Position numbers and translations under genes: made by a program | Shown here: in pieces, positions 1-6,760 of the stretch | Layout: every line of letters begins with the position of its first letter | Position numbering within the stretch: the first letter of the stretch is position 1 | Notes under the pieces: generated by a model | Told to the model about the DNA's origin: nothing | What the model saw: the letters and a program-made list of their open reading frames with translations, nothing else | The model's database searches: none | DNA from: an uncultured Chloroflexota bacterium | Lineage (GTDB): Bacteria > Chloroflexota > Chloroflexia > Chloroflexales > Roseiflexaceae | Assembly (NCBI GenBank): GCA_903871975.1 | Contig: CAIQIY010000530.1 | Span: 1-11,236, forward strand | DNA length: 11,236 bases | Direction of reading: 5' to 3'

Positions 1-169
1 CGGCCCGCGCCATGTTCACCGGCGCAAACACCAGATAGGTGGTGATCAGCGCCGCGAAGAACAGCGATTCCGAGCCGATGAACGTCCAGACACCCAGTTT
101 GCGGCTATCGACGCCCAGCGAACCGACATTGGCGGTGCCGATCCGGCCCGAGTGCGATGAATGTGCCAT
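1..169 (-). CDS. ctaE: Cytochrome c oxidase subunit III, N-terminal part (cut by window edge)
   Basis: Only the first 56 residues are inside the window; the gene continues off the left edge. They hold a short polar N-terminus and then a membrane helix (about residues 25-50) with the sequence WTFIGSESLFFAALITTYLV. The SE..FF core is the subunit III signature around the membrane glutamate (here Glu34) that corresponds to the DCCD-reactive Glu of mitochondrial subunit III. Because this helix sits so near the start, the protein should be the short bacterial form lacking the first two helices. Subunit III is a membrane subunit that stabilises the oxidase core and feeds the D proton pathway. The ATG is chosen because AGGAGG lies 7 nt upstream, overlapping the ctaD stop codon (TGAGGAGG), which suggests translational coupling. 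It is the third gene of the ctaC-ctaD-ctaE operon. Confidence 0.9.
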   Translation of the reverse strand, partial: MAHSSHSGRIGTANVGSLGVDSRKLGVWTFIGSESLFFAALITTYLVFAPVNMARA

Positions 170-176
170 GGTCGGG

Positions 177-182
177 CCTCCT
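177..182 (-). promoter_or_regulatory. ctaE ribosome binding site overlapping the ctaD stop codon
   Basis: Read on the minus strand, the ctaD stop and the next Shine-Dalgarno form TGAGGAGG, with the ATG of ctaE 7 nt further on. The ribosome finishing ctaD ends on the ctaE binding site, so the two subunits are probably translationally coupled. Confidence 0.8.
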
Positions 183-2074
183 CAGTGCGCCGCGTAGGGC
201 GAATCCTTGTGGGAATCGCGTACCCAGCCGACGATCGCCAACGCCACCAGCGCCAGACCCGCGATCGCCAGCGAGATCGACAGCGGCGGGATGGAGCTGT
301 ACAGGATGCCGAAGAACAGCGTCGTCAGGCCAACGCCCAGAATGAGCGGATTGTAGGTCGGTGACGGCAGGTGGATCGCCGGTTGTTCGAACCCGGCCAG
401 CAGGGGATCCGGTGCCGCCGCGCCGTGATCGTCGCCGGCATGCTCGGGATACTTGTGATCCCATAGCGGGCGACGGCTCTGCACGACCGGGATTTGATCG
501 AAGTTGTGCACGGGCGGCGGCGACGACACCGACCACTCGAGCGTCGCGGCATCCCATGGGTCGTTGCCCGCCGGCGCACCACGGCGCAGGCTCACCATCA
601 GGTTCCACAGGAACAGCAGCACCGATGCCGCCATCAGGAACGAACCCACCGTCGCCACGAGGTTCCACAGGTCCCAGCCCATGCCGGACTCGTAGGTGTA
701 GATGCGGCGTGGCATGCCGTCGGTGCCGATGATGTGCATCGGGAAGAACGTCACGTTGAAGCTGATCATCATCAGCCAGAACTGCACCTTGCCGAGGCGC
801 TCGTCGAGCATGCGGCCACTGACTTTGGGGAACCAGTAGAAGATGCCGGCGAACAGCCCCAGGATCGAGCCGCCGAACAGCACATAGTGCAGGTGCGCCA
901 CGACGTAGTACGAATCCGTCTGCTGCAGGTCGACCGGTGGCGATGCCAGCGTGATGCCGCTCAGCCCACCGATGATGAACATGGCGATGAAGCCGATCGA
1001 GTAGAGCATCGAGGTCGTCAGCGTCAACGCACCATCGTACATCGTCGCGATCCAGTTGAAGATCTTGACGCCGGTCGGCACGGCGATCAGGAAGCTGGCG
1101 CCGGCGAAGAACGCGTTCGCCAGCGGGCCGAGCCCGACGCCGAACATGTGGTGCGCCCACACCAGGAAGCCCAGGAAGCCGATCGCCACGCCCGAGAATG
1201 CCACGAACGCATAGCCGAAGATCGGCTTGCGCGAGAAGGTCGGCAGCGTCTCGGAGACGATGCCCATCACCGGCAGGATGAGGATGTATACCTCGGGATG
1301 GCCGAAGAACCAGAACAGGTGCTGCCACAGCACGGCATCACCACCCTGGCTCGGGACGAAGAAGCGCGTGCCGAAGTGTCGGTCGAACAGCAGCTCGATC
1401 TGCGCGACGGTGAGCGCCGGGAACGCGAAGACCAGGATGAAGGCGACGACCAGCTGCATCCAGACGAACAGCGGCATGCGATTGAGGCTCAGGCCCGGCG
1501 CGCGCATGTTCAGGATGGTCACGATGAAGTTCAACGCACCGGCGATCGAGGCGACACCGGTGAGCAGCAGCCCCAGGATCCAGTAGTCGACGCCGAAGGT
1601 CGGCGAGTAGGGCTTCTGCGTCAGCGGCGCATAGGCGAACCAGCCCATGTTTGGCGCACCGCCGGCGAAGAAGCTGAAATACAGCATCAGCCCACCGAGG
1701 ATGAACAACCAGACGCTCATCGCGTTCAGCCGGGGGAATGCCATGTCGCGTGCGCCGATCATCAGCGGCACGATGTAGTTGCCCAACCCCACGTTCATCG
1801 GCATCACCGCCAGGAAGATCATGGTGGTGCCGTGCATCGTGAACAGCTGGTTGTAGAAATCCGGCGTCAGAAAGGTGTTCTCGGGCGTGCCGAGCTGCAC
1901 GCGCATCAGCAGCGCTTCGATGCCGCCGATGATGAAGAATACAAACGCCGCGAGCATGTAAATGATGCCGATGCGCTTGTGATCGACCGTGCTCAGCCAG
2001 CCTGCCAGGCCGGCCGGGACGTGGGTCGCCGGCGGCGCGCTGGCATGTCCGACGTGGCCCTGAGCGATTGCCAT
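182..2074 (-). CDS. ctaD: Cytochrome c oxidase subunit I (haem-copper oxidase, A type) with two extra C-terminal helices
   Basis: This is the catalytic subunit of the aa3/caa3 oxidase, 630 residues. It reduces O2 to water in the membrane and pumps protons. Visible ligands are His81 (TMHGTTM) and His396 for haem a, His394 for haem a3 (VVAHLHYV), and His259, His308 and His309 for CuB. Tyr263 in HPEVY is the expected cross-linked Tyr. D-pathway residues Asn99, Asp110 and Asn117 are present, as are the gating Glu261 and the K-pathway Lys337 (PTGVK), so it reads as a pumping A-type enzyme. After the usual twelfth helix (about 470-495) comes a roughly 130-residue extension. It has a polar, His-containing stretch (about 500-572) and two further hydrophobic helices (about 574-616). 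This makes it longer than the usual 520-560 residues and resembles a fused small subunit IV. AGGAGGAG lies just before the ATG, and ctaC ends 12 nt upstream. Confidence 0.97.
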   Translation of the reverse strand: MAIAQGHVGHASAPPATHVPAGLAGWLSTVDHKRIGIIYMLAAFVFFIIGGIEALLMRVQLGTPENTFLTPDFYNQLFTMHGTTMIFLAVMPMNVGLGNYIVPLMIGARDMAFPRLNAMSVWLFILGGLMLYFSFFAGGAPNMGWFAYAPLTQKPYSPTFGVDYWILGLLLTGVASIAGALNFIVTILNMRAPGLSLNRMPLFVWMQLVVAFILVFAFPALTVAQIELLFDRHFGTRFFVPSQGGDAVLWQHLFWFFGHPEVYILILPVMGIVSETLPTFSRKPIFGYAFVAFSGVAIGFLGFLVWAHHMFGVGLGPLANAFFAGASFLIAVPTGVKIFNWIATMYDGALTLTTSMLYSIGFIAMFIIGGLSGITLASPPVDLQQTDSYYVVAHLHYVLFGGSILGLFAGIFYWFPKVSGRMLDERLGKVQFWLMMISFNVTFFPMHIIGTDGMPRRIYTYESGMGWDLWNLVATVGSFLMAASVLLFLWNLMVSLRRGAPAGNDPWDAATLEWSVSSPPPVHNFDQIPVVQSRRPLWDHKYPEHAGDDHGAAAPDPLLAGFEQPAIHLPSPTYNPLILGVGLTTLFFGILYSSIPPLSISLAIAGLALVALAIVGWVRDSHKDSPYAAH

Positions 2075-2086
2075 GGACTCCTCCTG

Positions 2087-3232
2087 CTATCTCGCCGGCG
2101 GCGACGCAATGCTGACTTTCATGCTGTCGAGATATGCCACCAGGTCTTTGATGTCCTGATCGGTCAGATTGGCTGCGATCCAGTCGCGGGTGAGGACACG
2201 GCTCATCAGGTTGCCTGGCTTGAGTTCGTAGCCGTGCTTCAGCCAGCGCTCCAGGTTCTCGGGGCTGTACGGCATGATGCCGGCGGCGATCGTCTGCCGG
2301 CTGCCGTAGTAGCTCAGGTTGGGCCCGACGATGCCCTTGGCGCCGGTGCCGTCGATCACGTGGCAGGTGATGCACAGGTTGCGCGCGTTGAGGAACAGCT
2401 CCTTGCCGCGGTTCGGATCACCGCCGAGGACGCCGTTCCCGCCGATGACCGGCGCGACGCGATGCTGCGCTACCCAGCTGTCGTATTCGGCCTGCTCGAG
2501 CGCGATCACCCGGAACCGCATCAGCGCGTGGGCCTCGCCGCAGAACTCGGCACACACGGCACGATAGATGCCCGCCTGCTCGGCGGTGAAGGTCAGGTAG
2601 TTGATCTTCCCGGGGATCATGTAGGTCTTGCCGGCGAGTTTCGGCACCCAGAAGTTGTGCATCACATCGGCGGCCTCGAGCTGCACCGTGACCGGCCGGC
2701 CGACGGGGATGTACAGGTCGCTGGCGGTCACCAGGTCGGCACGCTTGGGGCACTCCTTCGGGTCAGACTTGGTGCAGTCCGCCGGGTCAAGCTCGGCGCC
2801 TTGCTCCGGGTAGCGAAACTCGAACCACCACTGGTGGCCAATCGCCCGCACCTGCAGTGCATCGGCAGGCATCTGCGAATTGGCCGCCTGCGTGCGGAAC
2901 GTGAGGACCGAGATGATGACGACGATCAGCGCCGGCGCGATCGTCCACATGATTTCGACCTTGGTGTTGCCGTGCACCTGGCGGGGCATCGTGCCGGCAG
3001 CCCGCCGCCGATAGCGCAGGACGGTGTAGATCAATGCACCTTCGACGACCAGAAATACTGCGAGTGCCATCCATGCGATGGGTACCAGCAATTCGTAGAT
3101 GCGCCGCGCGTGGTCGCCGTAGGTGTCGAGCGTGGAAGCCGGCAACGTGCTGCAGCCTGCCAGGGCGAGCGCGCCGAACGCCAGGGCGGCGAACAGCATC
3201 CCGCGCACTGATGGCCGGTGTCGTGTCCCCAT
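2087..3232 (-). CDS. ctaC: Cytochrome c oxidase subunit II fused to cytochrome c (caa3 type), lipoprotein
   Basis: This 381-residue electron-entry subunit starts with a lipoprotein signal peptide (LALAGC, acylated Cys27). Two membrane helices follow (about 48-72 and 94-112). Next is the CuA cupredoxin domain with the conserved GHQWWFEF strand and CuA ligands His192, Cys227, Glu229 (backbone), Cys231, His235 and Met238 (CAEFCGEAHALM). A C-terminal cytochrome c domain has CITCH (Cys287, Cys290, His291) and a likely axial Met343 in KPGNLM. The fusion defines a caa3 oxidase in which electrons pass haem c to CuA to haem a. An unusual insertion at about 145-168 contains two cysteines (153 and 161). 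The open frame extends 44 codons further upstream. The start used here is preferred because AGGAG lies 5 nt before it and it begins directly with a good signal peptide. It is the first gene of the operon. Confidence 0.96.
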   Translation of the reverse strand: MGTRHRPSVRGMLFAALAFGALALAGCSTLPASTLDTYGDHARRIYELLVPIAWMALAVFLVVEGALIYTVLRYRRRAAGTMPRQVHGNTKVEIMWTIAPALIVVIISVLTFRTQAANSQMPADALQVRAIGHQWWFEFRYPEQGAELDPADCTKSDPKECPKRADLVTASDLYIPVGRPVTVQLEAADVMHNFWVPKLAGKTYMIPGKINYLTFTAEQAGIYRAVCAEFCGEAHALMRFRVIALEQAEYDSWVAQHRVAPVIGGNGVLGGDPNRGKELFLNARNLCITCHVIDGTGAKGIVGPNLSYYGSRQTIAAGIMPYSPENLERWLKHGYELKPGNLMSRVLTRDWIAANLTDQDIKDLVAYLDSMKVSIASPPAR

Positions 3233-3237
3233 GTGGT

Positions 3238-3242
3238 CTCCT
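3238..3242 (-). promoter_or_regulatory. ctaC ribosome binding site (decides the start)
   Basis: Minus-strand AGGAG lies 5 nt before the ATG at 3232-3230. It selects the start that gives the lipoprotein signal peptide over an in-frame ATG at 3364, which has no such site and would bury the signal peptide 44 residues inside. Confidence 0.8.
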
Positions 3243-3385
3243 AATCCCTCTGTGCACCATGCCGCCCCGCCTCGCTGGCGCTGGCCGGGCTGCGCGGCAA
3301 CTCTGCATCCGAACGTTGGCACCGGGTTGGCGGCGCCGTGGTGATGTCGGGGGTTCTGGATCATCGTCGGGGTCTGCTATGCGAG

Positions 3386-3406
3386 GCCCGGCACCGCTGG
3401 CCGGGC
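3386..3406. repeat. Hairpin in the ctaC 5' leader
   Basis: A perfect 7-bp inverted repeat (GCCCGGC / GCCGGGC, 7-nt loop) lies in the untranslated leader between the cta promoter and ctaC. No T run follows, so it is not an obvious intrinsic terminator. It could stabilise the mRNA or be incidental in G+C-rich DNA. Confidence 0.4.
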
Positions 3407-3420
3407 GAACGTCGCCGGTC

Positions 3421-3438
3421 GTGTGCAATAGTTCACAC
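3421..3438. promoter_or_regulatory. CRP/FNR-family-like palindromic operator at the cta transcription start
   Basis: The sequence reads GTGTGCAATAGTTCACAC. Its core TGTGC-N6-TCACA differs from the E. coli CRP consensus TGTGA-N6-TCACA at one of ten half-site positions. It covers the predicted start of the cta transcript (about -2 to +16), a position where a bound protein would block transcription. The dyad is seen directly; the regulator is inferred. Confidence 0.45.
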
Positions 3439-3442
3439 AGTC

Positions 3443-3470
3443 ATTATACGGCAAAGCCTATGACCGTCAA
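3443..3470 (-). promoter_or_regulatory. Sigma70-type promoter of the ctaCDE operon
   Basis: On the minus strand, TTGACG (3470-3465) is separated by 16 nt from a perfect TATAAT (3448-3443). Transcription should start near 3436, giving a leader of about 200 nt before ctaC. The match is strikingly good and A+T-rich against the surrounding G+C-rich DNA, and it is placed as needed for the operon. Confidence 0.8.
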
Positions 3471-3474
3471 CTGC

Positions 3475-3489
3475 GAACAGGAGTTGTTC
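3475..3489. promoter_or_regulatory. Inverted repeat upstream of the cta -35 box, possible activator site
   Basis: GAACA-N5-TGTTC is a perfect 5-bp dyad centred about 46 nt upstream of the predicted cta start and about 68 nt upstream of the predicted start of the divergent TPR gene. The position suits an activator, but the repeat is short and no regulator gene is in the window. Confidence 0.3.
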
Positions 3490-3534
3490 AATCGCTGTGC
3501 ACGGCATCGACAGGCAGTCCACGATCGGTGGTGG

Positions 3535-3543
3535 TGGTATGAT
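3535..3543 (+). promoter_or_regulatory. Extended -10 promoter for the TPR-protein gene
   Basis: TGGTATGAT fits the extended -10 pattern (TGn then TATGAT), with no clear -35 box at 16-18 nt. Transcription would start near 3550, about 37 nt before the ATG at 3587. It lies in the divergent spacer shared with the cta promoter. Confidence 0.45.
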
Positions 3544-3574
3544 GGGCTGGCGGCCATGACGAGCAATGAAGGGG

Positions 3575-3581
3575 AAGGGGG
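3575..3581 (+). promoter_or_regulatory. Ribosome binding site for the TPR-protein gene (decides the start)
   Basis: AAGGGGG lies 5 nt before the ATG at 3587. The in-frame ATG at 3566 has no comparable site and lies upstream of this motif, so 3587 is the preferred start. Confidence 0.55.
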
Positions 3582-3586
3582 ACGAG

Positions 3587-4498
3587 ATGACACACCGCGA
3601 CACCATCCTGACCGCACTACGGCGCGAACTCGACGCAGTGGAGCGTGCGCTGGTCGTGATGCACGAGACGCCAGACGGCACGGCGCGGGTGTTGCTCAGC
3701 CACGAGCGCATCGTGACGCTGCTCGGCGAGGCCCAACACCAGGGATACGACGTCGCTGCCGAGGCCAATCGGGTCGATTTCCTGACACGGCAACTGCATG
3801 GGCGTGCCGAGCGTGTTGTGGCGCTCGTCGAGCGCCATGGCAGCGAGCAGGTCGCGGCATTGCCGGTGTGGCACGCGATCGTCGCACTCGCCGCCGAGCG
3901 GCGCACAACCCGGCGCCGACGCCTGATGCTGATCGTCGGTGGCATCGTGGCGCTGGCGGTGCTGATCTTCGGCGTGCTGCCGGCAGTCTTCCCGCCGACC
4001 CCGACCGCCGACACGAGCGCGCTGTCGCGGCTGGTGCTCGAGGGCGATCTGACGGTGGCGCTGGAACGCGCACGCGACGAAGCGGCGGCGTATCCCGCCG
4101 ACCGCGATGCGGCGCTGTGGGTCGCGGCGCTCGAACAGGCCCAGGGTATCGGCGATCCGGCGACGCGCTGGGAGCGCGCGCGTGCCCTCGAGCCGGATGA
4201 CGCTGCCTTCCTGTTCAATCGTGCCAATATCCTGCTGCAGCTGAACCTGATCGACGACGCCGAGGCCGACGGTCGGCGCCTGGCCGAGCTGCCGGCAGTC
4301 GCGGCATTCGGCTGGCTGATCATCGGCGGCGCCGCCGAGCAACGGGGCGATGCCGCTGCAGCCGAGGTGGCGTTCACGCGGGCCGCCGAACTCGCCGAGG
4401 CGGCGGGCGATGCCGAGACCCAGGCGCTGGCGCGCGTGCGGCTGGGGCTGCTGCTGCAGACACTGCCGCCGGTCGTTGCGCCGACGCCGACGCCATGA
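3587..4498 (+). CDS. Single-pass membrane protein with extracytoplasmic TPR-like repeats
   Basis: This 303-residue protein has no family name I recognise. Residues 1-110 are a charged, helical cytoplasmic domain ending in an Arg-rich stop (ERRTTRRRR). One membrane helix spans about 113-133. A short Pro/Thr linker (PPTPTADT) leads to an Ala/Leu/Glu-rich helical region (about 145-290). That region has the pattern of degenerate tetratricopeptide repeats, for example around residues 194-235 and 238-272. The tail is again Pro/Thr (APTPTP). By the positive-inside rule the repeats lie outside the cytoplasm. TPR domains hold protein partners, so a scaffold role is plausible but not shown. The gene is divergent from ctaC, so a link to oxidase assembly is possible, though position is the only support. 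Its last 125 nt overlap, antisense, the minus-strand gene ending at 4374. Confidence 0.8.
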   Translation: MTHRDTILTALRRELDAVERALVVMHETPDGTARVLLSHERIVTLLGEAQHQGYDVAAEANRVDFLTRQLHGRAERVVALVERHGSEQVAALPVWHAIVALAAERRTTRRRRLMLIVGGIVALAVLIFGVLPAVFPPTPTADTSALSRLVLEGDLTVALERARDEAAAYPADRDAALWVAALEQAQGIGDPATRWERARALEPDDAAFLFNRANILLQLNLIDDAEADGRRLAELPAVAAFGWLIIGGAAEQRGDAAAAEVAFTRAAELAEAAGDAETQALARVRLGLLLQTLPPVVAPTPTP

Positions 4499-5015
4499 GG
4501 TCGCTGCGCCGCCGTCGTGACACCACGGCGCGCGCGCAGTCGGCACACCATACGGCGCGCGACGAACCGATGGCGTAGACATCGCGCTCGAAATGGGCCG
4601 AGCCACAGTACTCGCAACGTCCGGCCGCCCGCCGCCATGCCGCCCGGTCGAATTGCGGCCAGTGGGTGTCGAGCAACAGGTGCAGCAGCATGCCGGCGAC
4701 GAACGGGCGGGCGCGTGGCACACCGGCCGCCAGCAGGAGCCAGAGCGGTACCGCCAGCCACGGCCAGTGCAACCACGATCGCAACGAACCGAAGCGCGGT
4801 CGGGTGTCGCCTGGCTGGGGTGGGTGATTCCGGTACCGGTCGTAGCGCCAGGCACCGAGCGGGCTCCAGTCGCCGCTGCGCCAGGCGTAGAGCACGTAGT
4901 GGTCCAGATCGAGCAGCACTGCACCGGCAATGCACGTCAGCGCTGCCGCTCGGTCGCGTCGGTGGCGGATGAGTGCCAGCAGCGCGCCCGCTGCCAGATG
5001 TTCATGAAATCGCAT
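4374..5015 (-). CDS. Membrane protein with LLDLDH motif (YdjM-like hydrolase style) and C-terminal four-Cys zinc-finger-like segment
   Basis: A protein of 213 residues. The N-terminus (HEHLAAGALLAL, then GAVLLDLDHYVLYAW at 31-45) and a later HLLLDTHW (112-119) resemble the small integral-membrane 'metal-dependent hydrolase' families (YdjM/DUF457 style), whose conserved His and Asp residues sit at helix ends. Hydrophobic segments are at about 24-42, 83-99 and 104-117. Residues 134-160 hold CxxC...CxxC (Cys134, Cys137, Cys157, Cys160), a likely zinc-binding knuckle. Assignment to the hydrolase families is tentative, and the substrate is unknown. The last 41 residues are Ala/Arg/Pro-rich low complexity, encoded antisense to the TPR gene. 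The recognisable protein ends near residue 170, so the tail may be a read-through extension. The ATG at 5015 has only a weak Shine-Dalgarno. The gene is divergent from the ligase gene across 77 nt. Confidence 0.65.
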   Translation of the reverse strand: MRFHEHLAAGALLALIRHRRDRAAALTCIAGAVLLDLDHYVLYAWRSGDWSPLGAWRYDRYRNHPPQPGDTRPRFGSLRSWLHWPWLAVPLWLLLAAGVPRARPFVAGMLLHLLLDTHWPQFDRAAWRRAAGRCEYCGSAHFERDVYAIGSSRAVWCADCARAVVSRRRRSDLMASASAQRPAAVSAAAAPAARAPAPGSRHRPPPRRVRRPA

Positions 5016-5080
5016 CGCGTCTCGTATGCCTCATGGTTGTGTTTCGGTTTAGAATGCACCCGCGTCAGCTGCTGTTGATC

Positions 5081-5087
5081 GAGGAGG
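5081..5087 (+). promoter_or_regulatory. Ribosome binding site of the ligase gene (decides the start)
   Basis: GAGGAGG lies 5 nt before the ATG at 5093, the strongest Shine-Dalgarno on the plus strand here. It rules out the in-frame ATG 120 nt upstream, which would also run into the divergent minus-strand gene. Confidence 0.85.
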
Positions 5088-5092
5088 ATCAC

Positions 5093-6757
5093 ATGCTCGC
5101 ACCCGACGCCGCCACGGCGGCGCAGATCGCCCGGGCACGCACGGTCGGCGGCGTGCCACACACACAACCCGTGACAACCTGGGCCAGCATCGATGCGCTG
5201 CTGATGCAGCGTGCCGCCGCCACGCCCGAGCGCGAACTGCTCACATTCATCGACGATGACGACCGGCGCAGCAGCCAGACCTACGCCGCCTTCGCCGATC
5301 GAGTGGCCCGTGCGGCGACGCTGCTGGCCGAGCACGGCATCGGCCATGGCGACCGGGTCGCGACGCTGGCCCACAATCACCCCGACACGCTCCTGATCTA
5401 TTTCGCCTGCTGGCGCCTCGGCGCGACGGTAGCCCCCCAGAACGCCGGCGAGGACGATGCCCGCATCAGCTTCATTCTGGGCAATGCCGGTGCGCGCCTG
5501 CTGGTCACGATGCCGGCATCCGAGGGGCGTGCCGCCGCGCTGTGTGCCGCATTGCCGCACGACTGCCCGGTGTTGCTGCTCGACGATGCGTTTCACGCGC
5601 GCCTCGCCGCCACTGTGCCACAGATGCCGGCGAACGCCCCCACGCTCGATGACGAGTGCCTGCTGGTCTACACATCGGGCACCACCGGCGCGCCGAAAGG
5701 TGTCCAGCTGAGCCACTACAACCTGCTGGCCGATGCACATGCCATCGCCGAATGGCAGCGGATCGACGACACGCAGCGGATGATGACGATTCTGCCCATC
5801 CATCACGTGAACGGCATCGTCGTGACGACGATCACCCCATTATACGCCGGTGCCAGCATCGTGCTCAACCGCTCGTTCCGCGCCAGCCGCTTCTGGCAGC
5901 GCATCGTCGACGAGCGCGTCACGATCGTCAGCGTCGTGCCGACGATCCTGCAATTCCTCTGCGAGGCGCCACACCAACCGGACCGCACGCGGCTGGCGCT
6001 GCGGCACATCATCTGCGGCGCCGGAACGTTGGCGGTCGCGCTGGCCGAACGCTTCGAGGCGCAATTCGACGTGCCGATTCTGCACGGTTACGGCTTGTCG
6101 GAGACGACGTGCTATTCGTGCTTTCTGCCACTCGATCTCACGCCGGCCGAGCATCGCGCGTGGCTGGTCGATCACGGCTACCCATCGATCGGGGTACCGA
6201 TCGCCATCAACGAGATGGCCATCCACGATCCGGCGGGCGCGGTGCTTCCCGACGGCGAGCGCGGCGAAATCGTCATTCGCGGGCATAATGTCATGATGGG
6301 CTACTTTCAGCGCCCCGACGCCAACGCCGAGGCGTTTCGCCACGGCTGGTTTCGCAGCGGCGACGAGGGGTTCATCCGGCGCGATGCGGGCGGGCGGCCG
6401 TTCTTCTTCATCACCGGGCGGCTCAAGGAGCTGATCAACCGCGGCGGGGTCAAGTACAGTCCGTTCGAGATCGAGGAAGTCCTCGGGCGCATCCCGGGCG
6501 TGCGCGTCGGGCTGGCGGTGGCATTCGACAACGTGTATTATGGCGAAGAGGTCGGCGCGTACATCGTCGCCGCCGATGGCGTGACACTCGACGAGGCGGC
6601 AGTGCTGGCAGCGTGCCGCGCGGCGATGCCGTTCGGCAAATGCCCCAAGGTGGTCATCTTCGGCACCGAGATCCCGGTGACCTCGACCGGCAAATACCAG
6701 CGGCTGCGTCTCAAGGTGCACTTCGCCGCCTGGGAGCATGCCCAGTTCCGCGAGTGA
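5093..6757 (+). CDS. Class I adenylate-forming enzyme (acyl-CoA synthetase / AMP-dependent ligase)
   Basis: This 554-residue ligase activates a carboxylic acid with ATP to an acyl-AMP and then, in most relatives, transfers it to CoA. All core motifs are visible in order: the P-loop TSGTTGAPKG (194-203), LPIHHVNG (234-241), the adenine-binding GYGLSETT (332-339), RSGDEG with ribose-binding Asp424, TGRLKELINRGGVKYSPFEIE (441-461) and the catalytic lysine Lys534 in STGKYQR. It has normal length for the family and looks intact. The substrate is not readable from the sequence; fatty, aromatic or polyketide-type acids are all possible. No carrier-protein or reductase domain is attached. The radical SAM gene starts 3 nt after the stop, so the two are almost certainly co-transcribed. 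The intermediate may feed, or receive, the radical SAM product. Confidence 0.93.
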   Translation: MLAPDAATAAQIARARTVGGVPHTQPVTTWASIDALLMQRAAATPERELLTFIDDDDRRSSQTYAAFADRVARAATLLAEHGIGHGDRVATLAHNHPDTLLIYFACWRLGATVAPQNAGEDDARISFILGNAGARLLVTMPASEGRAAALCAALPHDCPVLLLDDAFHARLAATVPQMPANAPTLDDECLLVYTSGTTGAPKGVQLSHYNLLADAHAIAEWQRIDDTQRMMTILPIHHVNGIVVTTITPLYAGASIVLNRSFRASRFWQRIVDERVTIVSVVPTILQFLCEAPHQPDRTRLALRHIICGAGTLAVALAERFEAQFDVPILHGYGLSETTCYSCFLPLDLTPAEHRAWLVDHGYPSIGVPIAINEMAIHDPAGAVLPDGERGEIVIRGHNVMMGYFQRPDANAEAFRHGWFRSGDEGFIRRDAGGRPFFFITGRLKELINRGGVKYSPFEIEEVLGRIPGVRVGLAVAFDNVYYGEEVGAYIVAADGVTLDEAAVLAACRAAMPFGKCPKVVIFGTEIPVTSTGKYQRLRLKVHFAAWEHAQFRE

Positions 6758-6760
6758 GTG

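Noticed and set aside
494..3211. A 905-codon plus-strand open frame running across ctaC and ctaD
   Set aside because: It is antisense to two clearly identified genes. Its translation is rich in Arg, His, Asp, Glu and Gln with no domain, as expected for an antisense shadow in G+C-rich DNA.
3433..4935. Long minus-strand frames opposite the TPR gene
   Set aside because: The translations are Arg/Ser/Ala-rich with no recognisable motif, and they cross the cta promoter spacer. The plus-strand gene has a Shine-Dalgarno and sensible membrane topology.
5050..5055. TAGAAT as the -10 box of the ligase operon promoter
   Set aside because: The hexamer is reasonable and well placed, but no -35 box lies at 16-18 nt and no extended -10 is present, so the promoter is not supported enough.
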